The position numbers and the translations under genes are program-made. A stretch of 64,000 nucleotides of DNA from Streptomyces sp. NBC_00162 (GTDB taxonomy: Bacteria > Actinomycetota > Actinomycetes > Streptomycetales > Streptomycetaceae): contig NZ_CP102509.1 in the NCBI RefSeq assembly GCF_024611995.1, forward strand, positions 6,138,001 through 6,202,000, written 5' to 3'. Each line of letters opens with the position of its first letter. The first letter of the stretch is position 1. The notes beneath the pieces are model-generated. The model was not told the origin of the DNA. It searched no databases and was given only the letters and a program-made list of their open reading frames with translations. Of the stretch, positions 47,601-57,088 are shown piece after piece.

Positions 47601-47939
47601 CTGCGTCCGACGCTACTCGTCCCCATCCATGCCTCTCGCTGCGGCCCAGTGTACGGGGCCGGGGGGCGCTCGGCAGACCGGTTTACGGGCGCCCGCGCGG
47701 GGGCGGCCGGCACGGCGTGGCGGGGGCGCGGGAGGGCCTCTCGGGTGACCCGAATGGGCCGACGCGCCGGTACGGATTCCCGTGGGGCGCGTGGGGCGGA
47801 TTACCGGGCTTCCGGATGGGCACAACGGATGCAGGTTGACCTCGACGGATGCGTGCCCCGTTGCCGCGGGACCGGCGCCGATTTATCGTTCCGGCACGAT
47901 TCGCGAGCAATGATCACAGTATGTGAAGGGGCCGCGGCC

Positions 47940-48743
47940 ATGGTGGCGAAGAAGACCGCCGGTACTGCCGGAGAGGCGCTGGCCGAAGCACCTGTGAAGA
48001 AGGCGCCGGCCAAGAGGGCGAACGCCGTCAAGGCGGCCGTCGCGAAGAAGGCGGCACCGGCCGAGAAGGCACCCGCGAAGAAGGCGGCGGCCAAGAAGGC
48101 GCCCGCGAAGAAAGCGCCGGCGAAGAAGGCGACCGACAAGCAGGCGACCGCCGTCAAGAAGGCGACTGCCGTCGCGAAGCGGCAGGCCACGGCCAAACCG
48201 GCCGGGGCCGAGGGGGCGGCGCAGGCCGCTGTGAAGACGGGAGTCCGCAAAGTGGTTGCCAAGAAGAGCACCGGTACGGCGAGGAAGACGGCTGCGGCCG
48301 CCACCAGCGGCCTGCCCAAGGTGAGGGTCACGGCGGCCACCACGCCCGGTGAGCTCGCCGTACGGCCCGGGGAGGACCCCTGGACGCAGGCGGAGGTCGA
48401 CGAGGCCCGCAGCGAGCTGATGAGCGAGGTGCTCAGACTGCGCGCCGAGCTCGACGCCTCGGAGGTGGCCATCTCGGGCCTGATGCGGGACTCGGGCGAC
48501 GGCGCGGGCGACGACCAGGCCGACACGGGCACCAAGAACATCACCCGGGAGTCCGAGCTGGCCCTCGCGGCGAACGCCACCTCGATGCTGGAACAGACCG
48601 AGCGGGCCCTGGAACGCCTGGAGGCGGGCACGTACGGGATCTGCGAGAACTGCGGGAAGCCCATCGGCAAGGCCAGGATGCAGGCCTTCCCTCGGGCCAC
48701 CCTGTGCGTGGACTGCAAGCAGAAGCAGGAGCGGCGGCACTAG
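47940..48743 (+). CDS. DksA/TraR-type zinc-finger protein with histone-like Lys/Ala tail
   Basis: 267-aa protein. The N-terminal about 135 residues are almost wholly Lys, Ala and Pro with repeated KKAPAKK units, resembling histone H1-like DNA-binding tails. The C-terminal about 110 residues contain a coiled-coil-like helical pair and a C4 zinc finger, [18 protein letters not shown]...LCVDCKQ (Cys-X2-Cys-X17-Cys-X2-Cys), as in DksA/TraR regulators that act in the secondary channel of RNA polymerase. ATG 47940 has GAAGGGG 9 nt upstream. Whether it binds DNA, polymerase or both is inference. Confidence 0.85.
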   Translation: MVAKKTAGTAGEALAEAPVKKAPAKRANAVKAAVAKKAAPAEKAPAKKAAAKKAPAKKAPAKKATDKQATAVKKATAVAKRQATAKPAGAEGAAQAAVKTGVRKVVAKKSTGTARKTAAAATSGLPKVRVTAATTPGELAVRPGEDPWTQAEVDEARSELMSEVLRLRAELDASEVAISGLMRDSGDGAGDDQADTGTKNITRESELALAANATSMLEQTERALERLEAGTYGICENCGKPIGKARMQAFPRATLCVDCKQKQERRH

Positions 48744-48865
48744 GCGGCACTAGGGGGACCGAACTGGGGAGGGCCGGGGCGGGCGGCCGGTGGGTGGCCT
48801 GACGTACCCTCGTGTCTCGTCAGGGTCCAGCAGGAGCCTGGTCCGAACCAGTTCGAGGGACTCAC

Positions 48866-49426
48866 GTGGCAGAGGCGGAGCGCATCATCGGTACGCCGGA
48901 CGTCGGGGACGACACCCAGCCCGAGTCCGCCGAGCCCAAGGGGCACCGGCGGATCGTGGCCCTGCTCGTCGTGGCCGTCCTCGCGTACCTGCTGGATCTC
49001 GGCAGCAAGATGCTGGTCGTGGCCAAGCTGGAGCACCAGCCGCCGATCGAGATCATCGGCGACCTGCTGCGGTTCGAGGCGGTCCGCAACGCAGGCGCCG
49101 CCTTCGGCTTCGGCGAGGCCTTCACGATCATCTTCACGTGCATCGCGGCCACCGTGATCGTGGTGATCATCCGGCTGGCGCGCAAGCTCTACAGCCTGCC
49201 GTGGGCGATCGCGCTGGGTCTGCTGCTCGGTGGTGCGCTGGGCAATCTGACCGACCGGATCTTCCGCTCGCCCGGCGTGTTCCGGGGAGCGGTGGTCGAC
49301 TTCATCGCCCCGTCCCACTTCGCCGTCTTCAACCTCGCCGACTCGGCGATCGTGTGCGGCGGCATCCTGATCGTCCTGCTGTCCTTCCGGGGGCTGGACC
49401 CGGACGGGACCGTCCACAAGGACTGA
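48866..49426 (+). CDS. lspA: Lipoprotein signal peptidase LspA
   Basis: 186-aa signal peptidase II, an aspartic membrane protease that removes signal peptides from prolipoproteins after lipid attachment. Four transmembrane segments and both catalytic Asp motifs are visible: GNLTDRIFR and [22 protein letters not shown] is the conserved loop between. A hydrophilic extension of about 28 residues precedes the first membrane segment. GTG 48866 has GAGGGA upstream. The pseudouridine synthase gene follows 41 bp later, a linkage (lspA-rluD) common in bacteria. Confidence 0.94.
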   Translation: MAEAERIIGTPDVGDDTQPESAEPKGHRRIVALLVVAVLAYLLDLGSKMLVVAKLEHQPPIEIIGDLLRFEAVRNAGAAFGFGEAFTIIFTCIAATVIVVIIRLARKLYSLPWAIALGLLLGGALGNLTDRIFRSPGVFRGAVVDFIAPSHFAVFNLADSAIVCGGILIVLLSFRGLDPDGTVHKD

Positions 49427-49467
49427 TCGCGGGAAAGCTCCTCTGCCGAGTCCTGCATACTCGACAG

Positions 49468-50409
49468 GTGAGTACGATTCCCGAGATCCGCACCCTGCCC
49501 GTTCCCGATGGCCTCGAGGGCGAGCGCGTAGACGCCGCCATCGCCCGTATGTTCGGATTTTCCCGGACGAAGGCGGCCGAACTCGCGGCCGCGGGGAAGG
49601 TGTCGGTCGACGGCAGTGTCGTCGGGAAGTCCGAGCGCGTACACGGTGGCGCCTGGCTCGAAGTCGAGATGCCCGCGCCGCCGCGGCCGGTCGAGGTCGT
49701 GGCCGAGCCCGTCCCGGGCATGGAGATCGTCCATGACGACGACGACATCGTCGTCATCATGAAGCCGGTGGGCGTCGCCGCCCACCCGAGCCCCGGCTGG
49801 ACCGGCACCACCGTCATCGGCGGCCTCGCCGCCGCCGGCTACCGGATCTCGACCTCCGGCGCGTCCGAGCGCCAGGGCATCGTGCACCGCCTCGACGTCG
49901 GCACGTCCGGCCTGATGGCCGTGGCCAAGTCCGAGCGGGCGTACACCTCGCTGAAGAACCAGTTCCGCGAGCGGATCGTGGACAAGCGTTACCACGCGCT
50001 GGTGCAGGGACACCCGGACCCGATGAGCGGCACGATCGATGCGCCGATCGGGCGGCACCCCAGCGCGGACTACAAGTGGGCCGTGATCCAGGAGGGCAAG
50101 GACTCGGTCACCCACTACGACCTGATCGAGGCCTTCCGGGCCGCCTCGCTGCTGGACATCAAGCTGGAGACCGGGCGTACGCACCAGATCCGCGTGCACA
50201 TGTCCGCGCACCGGCACCCCTGCGTCGGCGACCTGACGTACGGCGCCGACCCGACGGTGGCGAAGCGGCTGGGGCTGACCCGGCAGTGGCTGCACGCGGT
50301 GCGGCTCGGCTTCGAGCACCCGTCGGACGGGCGGTGGGTGGAGTTCGAGAGCACCTACCCGGCGGACCTCCAGCACGCGCTGGACGTGATCCGGGCCGAG
50401 AGCGAGTGA
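49468..50409 (+). CDS. RluA/RluD-family 23S rRNA pseudouridine synthase
   Basis: 313-aa pseudouridine synthase with an N-terminal S4 RNA-binding domain (about 15-75; [24 protein letters not shown] by position) and a catalytic domain with the invariant Asp in [13 protein letters not shown]. Later motifs [13 protein letters not shown] and [10 protein letters not shown] fit the RluD type acting on helix 69 of 23S rRNA. The GTG start has CATACT 6 nt before it and no ribosome site, suggesting a leaderless mRNA. Its stop overlaps the next gene as GTGA. Confidence 0.92.
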   Translation: MSTIPEIRTLPVPDGLEGERVDAAIARMFGFSRTKAAELAAAGKVSVDGSVVGKSERVHGGAWLEVEMPAPPRPVEVVAEPVPGMEIVHDDDDIVVIMKPVGVAAHPSPGWTGTTVIGGLAAAGYRISTSGASERQGIVHRLDVGTSGLMAVAKSERAYTSLKNQFRERIVDKRYHALVQGHPDPMSGTIDAPIGRHPSADYKWAVIQEGKDSVTHYDLIEAFRAASLLDIKLETGRTHQIRVHMSAHRHPCVGDLTYGADPTVAKRLGLTRQWLHAVRLGFEHPSDGRWVEFESTYPADLQHALDVIRAESE

Positions 50410-50876
50410 GCTCCGCCGGTTACGAGGTCCGGATCGCCGTCGGCGAGGCCGACCTCGCGGCCTGCTTCGCCGTGCGGTCCGAGGTGTTCGTGACCGAGCA
50501 GTCCGTGCCGGAGTCGATCGAGTACGACGCCTACGACGCGGATGCGGTGCACCTGCTGGCCGTGGGGCCGGACGGGGTGGCGCTGGGCACCGGGCGGCTG
50601 CTGTCCGGCGCCGCCGCGCTGGCCAAGACCGGGGTCGAGGGGGTCGGCTCGCTGGGGCGGCTGGCCGTACGGAAGTCCGCGCGGGGGCTGGGTGTGGGCG
50701 TGGCGCTGGTCCACGCCATCGAGGCGGAGGCGGGCCGGATGGGCCTCGCGGCCGTTGATCTGGGGGCGCAGACCCATGCGGTCGGCTTCTACGAGCGGCT
50801 CGGCTACGTGGCCTACGGCCCGGAGTTCCAGGACGCGGGCATCCCGCACCGCTCTATGCGGCGTCGTCTGCCGTAG
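50406..50876 (+). CDS. GNAT family N-acetyltransferase
   Basis: 156-aa GNAT acetyltransferase of the ElaA-like type. The acetyl-CoA binding segment is [20 protein letters not shown] (RGLGVG as the pyrophosphate loop), followed by [23 protein letters not shown] near the C-terminus. Substrate unknown. The GTG start overlaps the stop of the pseudouridine synthase gene, so it is translated in a coupled fashion. A GC-rich repeat and hairpin follow it. Confidence 0.87.
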   Translation: MSSAGYEVRIAVGEADLAACFAVRSEVFVTEQSVPESIEYDAYDADAVHLLAVGPDGVALGTGRLLSGAAALAKTGVEGVGSLGRLAVRKSARGLGVGVALVHAIEAEAGRMGLAAVDLGAQTHAVGFYERLGYVAYGPEFQDAGIPHRSMRRRLP

Positions 50877-50886
50877 CCCTGGCGGA

Positions 50887-50936
50887 GTTTGAGGCGCGGG
50901 CGCGGAGCGCCGTAGGGGTTCGGGGCGGAGCCCCGA
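50887..50936. repeat. Intergenic GC-rich repeat copy and hairpin
   Basis: Bases 50887-50913 are identical over 27 nt to 44116-44142 (starts GTTTGAGGCGCGGGC). They are followed by a TCGGGGC-gga-GCCCCGA hairpin (50920-50936). The element lies 10 nt after the GNAT gene and probably acts as its terminator. Confidence 0.6.
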
Positions 50937-50996
50937 CACGCGGGGGCAGCCTGTCACCGGGCACGGCCAAGCGCAGCGGACTGGCAGGGTGGGGGA

Positions 50997-52583
50997 GTGG
51001 ATCAGCTTGCTCTGCTCTTCGTGTTGCTGCTCGGGGCCGTGGTCACGGTGCCGCTCGGGGACCGGCTGGGACTGCCCGCGCCCGTACTCATGACCATCGG
51101 CGGGGTGGGCCTCGCGCTGGTGCCCGCCGTGCCCAACGTCGACGTTCCGCCCGAGTTCATCCTGCCGCTGGTCCTGCCGCCGCTGCTGTACGCCTCCGCG
51201 CAGCGCACCTCCTGGCGGCAGTTCGCCTCGAACGTCCGGCCGATCCTCCTGCTCGCCGTGGCCCTGGTGTTCGTCACGACCGCCGCCGTCGCCGCCGTCG
51301 CGCACGCCGTCGTGCCCGGGCTGCCGATCGCCGCGGCCGTCGCGCTCGGCGCGCTCGTGGCTCCGCCCGACCCGGTCGCCGCCACCGCCGTCGCCGGATC
51401 GCTCGGGCTGCCCCGCCGCATGGTCTCGATCCTGGAGGGCGAGGGGCTCTTCAACGACGTGACGGCGATCGTGCTCTATCACGTGGCCGTCGCCGCCGCC
51501 GTCAGCGGCAGTTTCTCCTGGCCGGACGCGCTCGGGGAGTTCGTGCTCTCCGCCGTGGTGGCCGTGGCCGTCGGGCTCGCGCTCGGCTGGGCCGCCCACC
51601 GGCTCATGGGCGGGCTGGGCGACGCCACGCTGCAGATCGGGCTGACGCTGCTGGTGCCCTTCGTGGCGTACGTGCTGGCCGAGGAATTCCAGGGTTCGGG
51701 GGTGCTGGCGGTCCTGACCACCGCCCTGTTCCTGGCCGAGTACGCGAACGACGCCGACGACGTGCTGGGGCGGCTCGCCGGGCACACCTTCTGGGAGGTC
51801 GTCGACATGCTGGTCACGGGGGTGGCCTTCGGGCTGATCGGGCTGGAGCTCCACAACGTCTTCGGTACGGCCAAGGGCCGCGAGTGGGAGATGACCGGCT
51901 GGGCCGCGGCCGTGGTCGCGGTGGTGGTCGTCGTACGGCTGGTGTGGCTGCTGCCGGCCGGCTGGCTCGCCAAGAAGCTGCACGGGCGGCGCGACTACGA
52001 GGAGGAGATCCCGCTCAGCTGGCGGGAGAGCGTGGTGATGTGGTGGGCCGGGATGCGCGGGGTGGCCTCCGTGGCCCTGGCGCTGGCCATTCCCCTCCGT
52101 ACGGACGCCGGTGAGCCCTTTCCCGGGCGGGACCAGATCATCTTCATCGCGTTCGCGGTGATCATGACGACCCTGATCTGCCAGGGGCTGACCCTGCCGT
52201 GGCTGGTGCGGCGGCTGGGGGTGGAGGCCGACTCGGACGCGGAGCGCGAGACCGAGCGGCAGCTGGCGATCCGCGCGGCCAAGGCCGCGAAGCGGCGGCT
52301 GAAGGAGATCGAGGAGGTGGAGGAGCTCCCGGAGGACCTGGTGGAGACGCTGTACCGGCGCGCGTACGACGTGGGGGCCCGGATCAGCCCCGACATGGTG
52401 GACGAGGAGCGGCGCGAGGCGTACGTGCAGCGGGTGTCACGGATCCGGGACACCCAGCGGATCCAGCGAGAGATGATGTCGGCCGCCCGCCACGAGGTGC
52501 TGGCCGCCCGCAGCGAACCCGGCGCCGATCCGGAGATCGTGGACCGGGTGCTGCGGTACCTGGACGTACGGAGCCTGCGGTAG
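50997..52583 (+). CDS. Na+/H+ antiporter (CPA1 family)
   Basis: 528-aa monovalent cation/proton antiporter. About twelve transmembrane segments occupy residues 1-405. Functional motifs are LVAPPDPVAATAV and EGLFNDVTAIVLY, which carry the Asp-Pro and Asn-Asp ion-site residues of CPA1 exchangers. The C-terminal about 115 residues are hydrophilic, helical and charged (KAAKRRLKEIEEVEELPEDL), probably a cytoplasmic regulatory tail. The GTG start has CAGGGT 6 nt upstream with no clear ribosome site, so a leaderless mRNA is plausible. It converges with the SDR gene. Confidence 0.9.
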   Translation: MDQLALLFVLLLGAVVTVPLGDRLGLPAPVLMTIGGVGLALVPAVPNVDVPPEFILPLVLPPLLYASAQRTSWRQFASNVRPILLLAVALVFVTTAAVAAVAHAVVPGLPIAAAVALGALVAPPDPVAATAVAGSLGLPRRMVSILEGEGLFNDVTAIVLYHVAVAAAVSGSFSWPDALGEFVLSAVVAVAVGLALGWAAHRLMGGLGDATLQIGLTLLVPFVAYVLAEEFQGSGVLAVLTTALFLAEYANDADDVLGRLAGHTFWEVVDMLVTGVAFGLIGLELHNVFGTAKGREWEMTGWAAAVVAVVVVVRLVWLLPAGWLAKKLHGRRDYEEEIPLSWRESVVMWWAGMRGVASVALALAIPLRTDAGEPFPGRDQIIFIAFAVIMTTLICQGLTLPWLVRRLGVEADSDAERETERQLAIRAAKAAKRRLKEIEEVEELPEDLVETLYRRAYDVGARISPDMVDEERREAYVQRVSRIRDTQRIQREMMSAARHEVLAARSEPGADPEIVDRVLRYLDVRSLR

Positions 52584-52616
52584 CCGACGGACGGAACTGC
52601 AGGCCGGCGTCGGGAA

Positions 52617-53612
52617 TCAGACCTGGTAGCGGCCCGGCGCGAAGAGCGAGAGGTTCGCCGCGACCCAGTCCGAGGTGCGGCGCAGGCCCTCCGTGAGGGA
52701 GACCTCCGGCTTCCAGCCCGCCCAGTCGCGGGCGCGGGAGTTGTCCGAGAGGAGGCGGTGGACCTCGCTGCCCGAGGGGCGCAGCCGGGCCGGGTCCACG
52801 ACCACCTCCGCCTCCCGCCCCGAAGCGGCGATCAGCGCCCGCGCCAGGTCGCCGATGGAGATCTCCTCGCCCGTGCCGAGGTTGACCACCTCGCCGAGCG
52901 CCCGGTCGCACTCCGCCACCGCGAGGAATCCCGCGGCGGTGTCCGTGACGTACGTGAAGTCACGGGTGGGGGTGGTCGAACCCAGGCGTATCTCGCGGGA
53001 GCCCGCGTGGAGCTGCGCCAGGATCGTCGGGATGACGGCACGGGCCGACTGGCGCGGCCCGTACGTGTTGAAGGGGCGCACCACCGTCACCGGCAGTTCG
53101 AAGGCGTGGTGGAAGGAGAGCGCCATCATGTCCGCGCCGATCTTCGACGCGGAGTACGGGGACTGCGGCTGGAGCGGGTGGCTCTCGGAGATGGGCGCCG
53201 TGAGGGCCGTCCCGTAGACCTCGCTGGTGGAGGTGTGGACCAGGCGGCGCACGCGGTGGCGGCGGCAGGCCTCGGCCACGTTCTCCGTGCCGGTCACGTT
53301 CGTCTGCACGTAGGCGCCCGGCGAGGCGTAGCTGTACGGGATGCCGATCAGCGCCGCCAGGTGGAAGACGGTGTCGCAGCCGGCCACGGCGTCGCTGACC
53401 CGGCCCGCGTCGCGGATGTCGCCCGCCCACATCTCCACCGGGCCGTCCGGGTCGGCGAGGTAGCGGGCCAGGTGGCCCTTCTCGGCGTACGGCTTGTAGT
53501 GCACGAAGGCGCGCACCCGCGCGCCCCGCGCCACCAGCAGGTCCACCAGCGTCGAGCCGATGAAGCCCTCGGCGCCGGTGACGAGGACGGTGCGGTCGGT
53601 CCAGCTGTTCAT
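52617..53612 (-). CDS. NAD-dependent SDR epimerase/dehydratase, LegB-like
   Basis: 331-aa extended SDR enzyme acting on a nucleotide sugar. It has [14 protein letters not shown] for NAD binding, the [18 protein letters not shown] and [12 protein letters not shown] segments, catalytic Ser-Thr-Ser and YSASK, and the [11 protein letters not shown] sugar-binding region. Overall it resembles LegB-type UDP-GlcNAc 4,6-dehydratases and UDP-glucose 4-epimerases; the exact substrate is unclear. Its ATG overlaps the stop of the second MurG-like gene by 4 bp, so both act in one pathway, presumably on a UDP-sugar of the envelope. Confidence 0.85.
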   Translation of the reverse strand: MNSWTDRTVLVTGAEGFIGSTLVDLLVARGARVRAFVHYKPYAEKGHLARYLADPDGPVEMWAGDIRDAGRVSDAVAGCDTVFHLAALIGIPYSYASPGAYVQTNVTGTENVAEACRRHRVRRLVHTSTSEVYGTALTAPISESHPLQPQSPYSASKIGADMMALSFHHAFELPVTVVRPFNTYGPRQSARAVIPTILAQLHAGSREIRLGSTTPTRDFTYVTDTAAGFLAVAECDRALGEVVNLGTGEEISIGDLARALIAASGREAEVVVDPARLRPSGSEVHRLLSDNSRARDWAGWKPEVSLTEGLRRTSDWVAANLSLFAPGRYQV

Positions 53613-54790
53613 ACTCGCTCCAGGGTGGGAAGACGGACGCCGGCCACGCGGAGGACCTCCGCGGCCAGCAGTTCGGCGGCCCGCGCGTGCGGGCCGGGGT
53701 CGGCGGCGCCGGCCATCGCCGTCAGCCGGGCCGGATCGGCCAGCAGCGGGCCGATCAGGCCGGCGAGGCGTTCGGCGGTGGTCTCGGCATCGGGCAGCAG
53801 CAGCCCGGCGCCCGTGTCGGACAGCACGCGCGCGTTGTGGGTCTGGTGGTCGCCCGGGGCGTACGGGTAGGGCACGAGCAGGGCCGGGACCCCGGTCGCC
53901 GCCAGCTCCGCGACCGTCGCCGAACCGGCCCGGCACACCACCAGGTCGGCGGCCGCGTACACCAGGTCCATCCGGTCCAGGTACGGCACGGCCCGGGCGA
54001 TGCGCTGCCCGCCGGACGACGCGAGCTCGGCGATGGTGTCCGGCAGCGCCGCCGGACCCGTCTTGACCAGCAGCTGTACGTCGTCCCGGTGCTGCCACAG
54101 CCCGGCCAGCCCGGTGGCGGCCCGGGTCAGGCGCACGGCGCCCAGGCTGCCGCCGTTGAAGACGACCAGCCGCCGCCCCTCGGGGACCCCCAAGGCCCGC
54201 CGCGCCTCCGCGCGCAGGGCCGCCCGGTCCGGCCGGGCGAGTTCCGCGAGGCCGGAGAGGGCCGCGGAGATCGGCATTCCGGTGGTCAGCGCCCGCGCCC
54301 CGCCCGCCAGGTGGCGCCGGCTGCGGTCGAAGGCCACCGCGACGTGCGGAGTGAGCCGGGCCGCGAACTGGTTGGCGCGGCCGGGCACCGCGTTGGACTC
54401 GTGGATCACGGCGGGCAGCCCGGCCAGCCGCGCCCCGAGCACGGCGGGCGCACTCGGGTAGCCGCCCATGCCGACGACCACGTGCGCGCCCTGCGCCCGG
54501 ATCACCGACCGGGCCTGGTGCGCCGAGCGCATCAGCGCCGCGGGCAGCAGGTAGCGCTTCGCGCCCAGCGCCGGGTCGAAGGGGATCATGTCGACGGTGT
54601 GCAGCCGGTAGCCGGCGCCCGGGATCAGCTCGGTCTCCAGGCCCCGCTCGGTCCCGATGAACGAGACGACGGCGCCGGGGACGGCCGCGCGCAGCGCCTC
54701 GGCGAGAGCCAGGCCCGGATAGATGTGTCCGCCGGTGCCGCCCGCACCGATGACGACGGAGAGTGCCGCAGGTGTGTGTCGAGTGGTCAT
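53609..54790 (-). CDS. Second MurG-like UDP-GlcNAc glycosyltransferase
   Basis: 393-aa GT28 enzyme clearly related to MurG but distinct from the dcw copy at 36611. It keeps the MurG loops [31 protein letters not shown] and [13 protein letters not shown], and [24 protein letters not shown] with DHQTHNA. The canonical GGSQGA reads GGSLGA here. It probably transfers GlcNAc or a modified UDP-sugar to a lipid-linked acceptor, perhaps an altered lipid I or another glycolipid. It is coupled to the downstream LegB-like SDR and is divergent from a two-component system across 72 bp. Confidence 0.86.
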   Translation of the reverse strand: MTTRHTPAALSVVIGAGGTGGHIYPGLALAEALRAAVPGAVVSFIGTERGLETELIPGAGYRLHTVDMIPFDPALGAKRYLLPAALMRSAHQARSVIRAQGAHVVVGMGGYPSAPAVLGARLAGLPAVIHESNAVPGRANQFAARLTPHVAVAFDRSRRHLAGGARALTTGMPISAALSGLAELARPDRAALRAEARRALGVPEGRRLVVFNGGSLGAVRLTRAATGLAGLWQHRDDVQLLVKTGPAALPDTIAELASSGGQRIARAVPYLDRMDLVYAAADLVVCRAGSATVAELAATGVPALLVPYPYAPGDHQTHNARVLSDTGAGLLLPDAETTAERLAGLIGPLLADPARLTAMAGAADPGPHARAAELLAAEVLRVAGVRLPTLERV

Positions 54791-54812
54791 GGACGCACAC
54801 TCCCGGTGCGCC

Positions 54813-54833
54813 CTAAGAAGGTTCTAAGAGGTT
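54813..54833. promoter_or_regulatory. Direct repeats in the divergent murG2/response-regulator promoter
   Basis: CTAAGAAGGTT is followed immediately by CTAAGAGGTT, giving an 11-bp period typical of OmpR-family response-regulator sites. The repeats sit between the divergent glycosyltransferase gene and the response-regulator gene, 29 bp before the latter. The adjacent OmpR-type regulator is the obvious candidate to bind them. Confidence 0.55.
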
Positions 54834-54862
54834 CGCATCCATGCCTTTGGCAGGCTTTGCCC

Positions 54863-55558
54863 ATGAGCTCCCTGAGCAGGCATCGGATTCTGGTGGTGGA
54901 CGACGAGCCCGAGGTACGGGCCGCCGTCGAGGACGGGCTGGCCGTCGAGGGGTACGAGGTGCGGGGCGCCGCGGACGGGCTGGCGGCGCTCTCGGAGGTG
55001 GCGGCCTGGGAGCCCGACGCGGTCGTGCTGGACGTGATGATGCCGGTGCTCGACGGGCTCGGGGTGTGCCGGCAGCTGCGCGCGCTGGGCGACCGTACGC
55101 CCGTACTCGTACTCACCGCACTGGACTCCGTCAGCGAACGCGTGGACGGGCTGGAGGCCGGGGCCGACGACTACCTCGTCAAGCCGTTCGCCCTGGACGA
55201 GCTGGTCGCGCGGGTACGGGCGCTGCTGCGGAGGGCCGCGCCCGAGCCCCCGGGCGCCGCTCCGCTCGCCTTCGCCGACCTCGTCCTGGACCCGGAGACC
55301 CGGACCGGGCGGCGCGGCGGGCGGCCGCTGGAGTTCAGCCGGACCGAGGCCGCGCTGCTGGAACTGCTCCTGCGCCACCCCGGCCAGGTGCTCCCGCGCG
55401 AGCTGATCCTGGAGCTGGTGTGGGGACGGGACTTCGGGCCGGACTCCAACTCCCTCGCGGTGTACGTCGGCTACCTGCGCCGGAAACTGGAGGCCGCGGG
55501 CGAGCCCCGGCTGGTCCACACCGTGCACGGGGTCGGCTACCGGCTGGACGCGGCATGA
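54863..55558 (+). CDS. OmpR/PhoB-family response regulator
   Basis: 231-aa response regulator. The receiver domain (about 7-120) has the acidic pair DDE at 13-15, the phosphorylation site Asp57 in VVLDVMMP, and Lys107 in YLVKPFA. The C-terminal winged helix (about 135-230) ends in [13 protein letters not shown], the classic OmpR/PhoB signature. The ATG has CAGGCT 6 nt upstream and no ribosome site, suggesting a leaderless mRNA. It overlaps the sensor kinase gene by 4 bp (ATGA). Confidence 0.95.
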   Translation: MSSLSRHRILVVDDEPEVRAAVEDGLAVEGYEVRGAADGLAALSEVAAWEPDAVVLDVMMPVLDGLGVCRQLRALGDRTPVLVLTALDSVSERVDGLEAGADDYLVKPFALDELVARVRALLRRAAPEPPGAAPLAFADLVLDPETRTGRRGGRPLEFSRTEAALLELLLRHPGQVLPRELILELVWGRDFGPDSNSLAVYVGYLRRKLEAAGEPRLVHTVHGVGYRLDAA

Positions 55559-56961
55559 GCGGATCCGAGGGGCGGGGGCGGGGACGCCGGCGGCTCGGCG
55601 CGGCCTGGCGCAGACGTCGGCCGCTGCGGACCCGGCTGGCGCTGGCCGTCACCGCGGCCGTGGCCCTGGTGGCGCTGGGGGTGTGCGCGGCGGCGTTCCT
55701 CGTCGTACGGTCCGCGCTCTACCGGCAGCTCGACCTCAGCCTCGTCCAGTCCGCCCGGCTCGCCGCGCAGCGCAACCCGGGGGCCGGTCCCGGGCCACTG
55801 GCCGGGGAATGCCGCTTCCTGGCGGCGCCCGCGTGTGCGGAGGTGGTGGCGGCCGACCCGGCCAAGGATCCCGGTACGCCGGGCCTGCTGCCGGTGGCCC
55901 CGGCCGCGCGGGAGGTCGCCGCGGGCGAGCGGGCCCCGTACTACACCGACTTCACGCTGGCCGGGCATCCCGCCCGGATGCTCACCACCGACTACGCCAA
56001 GGGGCGGGCGCTCCAGGTCGCGTTGCGGGCCGACACAGTCGAGGACGGCATCGAGGAGGCCGCGTGGTGGCTCGTCCTGACGGCGGCGGCCGGGGTGCTG
56101 CTCGCCGCCGTCCTCGGCCACTGGGTCTCCCGGACGGGGTTGGCCCCGGTCACCCGGCTCACGGCGACGGCCGAGCGGATCGCCGCCACCCGGGATCCGC
56201 GGCACCGGATCGAACTCCCGCCGCGGGGGCCTTCCGGGCGGGAGGACGAGATCACCCGGCTGGCCGGGAGCTTCAACACCATGCTGGGGGAGCTGGAACA
56301 GTCCGTCACCGCGCAGCGGAGGCTGGTCGCGGACGCCTCGCACGAGCTGCGGACCCCGCTGACGGCGCTGCGGACCAACGCGGAGCTGCTGGCACGGGCC
56401 GAGCGGCTCACGCCGGAGCAGCGGGATCGGGCGTCGGCCGCGCTGGGGCGGCAGTTGCGGGAGGTGACGGGGCTCGTGAACGACCTGATCGAGCTGGCGC
56501 GGGACGAGGAGCCGCAACCGCTGGTGGAACAGGTCCGGCTGGACCGGCTCGTGGAGCACGGGGTGGAGGCGGCGCGGGCGCACTGGCCGGGCGTGCCGTT
56601 TCAGGTGCGGGTGGAGCAGGTGGTCGTGCCGGGGGTGCCGGCGAGGCTGAGCCGGCTGATCGGGAACCTGCTCGACAACGCGGCGAAGTTCAGTGCCGCC
56701 GGGCTGCCGGTGGAGGTGGAGCTGGTGGTGCCCGCCGGGGCCGGCGGGCCGGAGCTGACCGTGCGGGATCACGGGCCGGGGATCACGGCCGAGGACCTGC
56801 CGTACGTCTTCGACCGGTTCTACCGGGCCAATGCGGCGCGGGCGCTGCCGGGGTCGGGGCTGGGGCTGGCCATGGCGCGGCAGATCGCGCGGGCCCATGG
56901 TGCGGAGTTGGTGGCGGAGGCTGCCCCGGGCGGGGGCGCGCTGTTCCGGCTGACGTTCTGA
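55555..56961 (+). CDS. HAMP-domain sensor histidine kinase
   Basis: 468-aa membrane sensor kinase. Transmembrane segments at about 27-51 and 170-190 enclose an extracytoplasmic sensor domain of about 118 residues with two cysteines (C86, C94). A HAMP linker follows, then the dimerisation domain with phospho-acceptor His263 in [13 protein letters not shown], and the ATPase domain with [10 protein letters not shown] (N box), DHGPGI (G1) and GSGLGLAM (G2). It is co-transcribed with the response regulator and presumably senses an envelope signal. Confidence 0.94.
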   Translation: MSGSEGRGRGRRRLGAAWRRRRPLRTRLALAVTAAVALVALGVCAAAFLVVRSALYRQLDLSLVQSARLAAQRNPGAGPGPLAGECRFLAAPACAEVVAADPAKDPGTPGLLPVAPAAREVAAGERAPYYTDFTLAGHPARMLTTDYAKGRALQVALRADTVEDGIEEAAWWLVLTAAAGVLLAAVLGHWVSRTGLAPVTRLTATAERIAATRDPRHRIELPPRGPSGREDEITRLAGSFNTMLGELEQSVTAQRRLVADASHELRTPLTALRTNAELLARAERLTPEQRDRASAALGRQLREVTGLVNDLIELARDEEPQPLVEQVRLDRLVEHGVEAARAHWPGVPFQVRVEQVVVPGVPARLSRLIGNLLDNAAKFSAAGLPVEVELVVPAGAGGPELTVRDHGPGITAEDLPYVFDRFYRANAARALPGSGLGLAMARQIARAHGAELVAEAAPGGGALFRLTF

Positions 56962-56980
56962 CCCGACTGCGGGTCCGTTG

Positions 56981-57016
56981 CTGGGGGCGCTGCCCCCAGA
57001 CCCCCGCGCCTCAAAC
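56981..57016. repeat. Hairpin plus GCGCCTCAAAC repeat after the sensor kinase gene
   Basis: CTGGGGGC-gct-GCCCCCAG forms an 8-bp hairpin (56981-56999) beginning 20 nt after the sensor kinase stop. It is followed by CCCCCGCGCCTCAAAC (57001-57016), identical to 44051-44066. It is the third member of the window's intergenic repeat family and probably terminates transcription between convergent genes. Confidence 0.55.
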
Positions 57017-57088
57017 TCCCCCAGACTCCGTCCGGGGGGACCCCCAGGCGAGGCTGGATTTGGCTGATGCCGTCTGAGGCGCCGGGAG

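Noticed and set aside
44202..47939. Plus-strand open frame opposite ileS joined to the DksA-like gene
   Set aside because: The real gene starts at ATG 47940 with a ribosome site; the upstream part is a shadow of ileS and runs through the T-box leader.
47640..47939. Possible small gene or RNA between the ileS leader and the DksA-like gene
   Set aside because: No start with a ribosome site, no recognisable RNA fold and no family-like product on either strand; probably promoter sequence only.
48000..48330. Tandem repeats in the DksA-like gene as a possible CRISPR or satellite
   Set aside because: They are in-frame Lys/Ala/Pro codons of a histone-like tail with no spacer structure.
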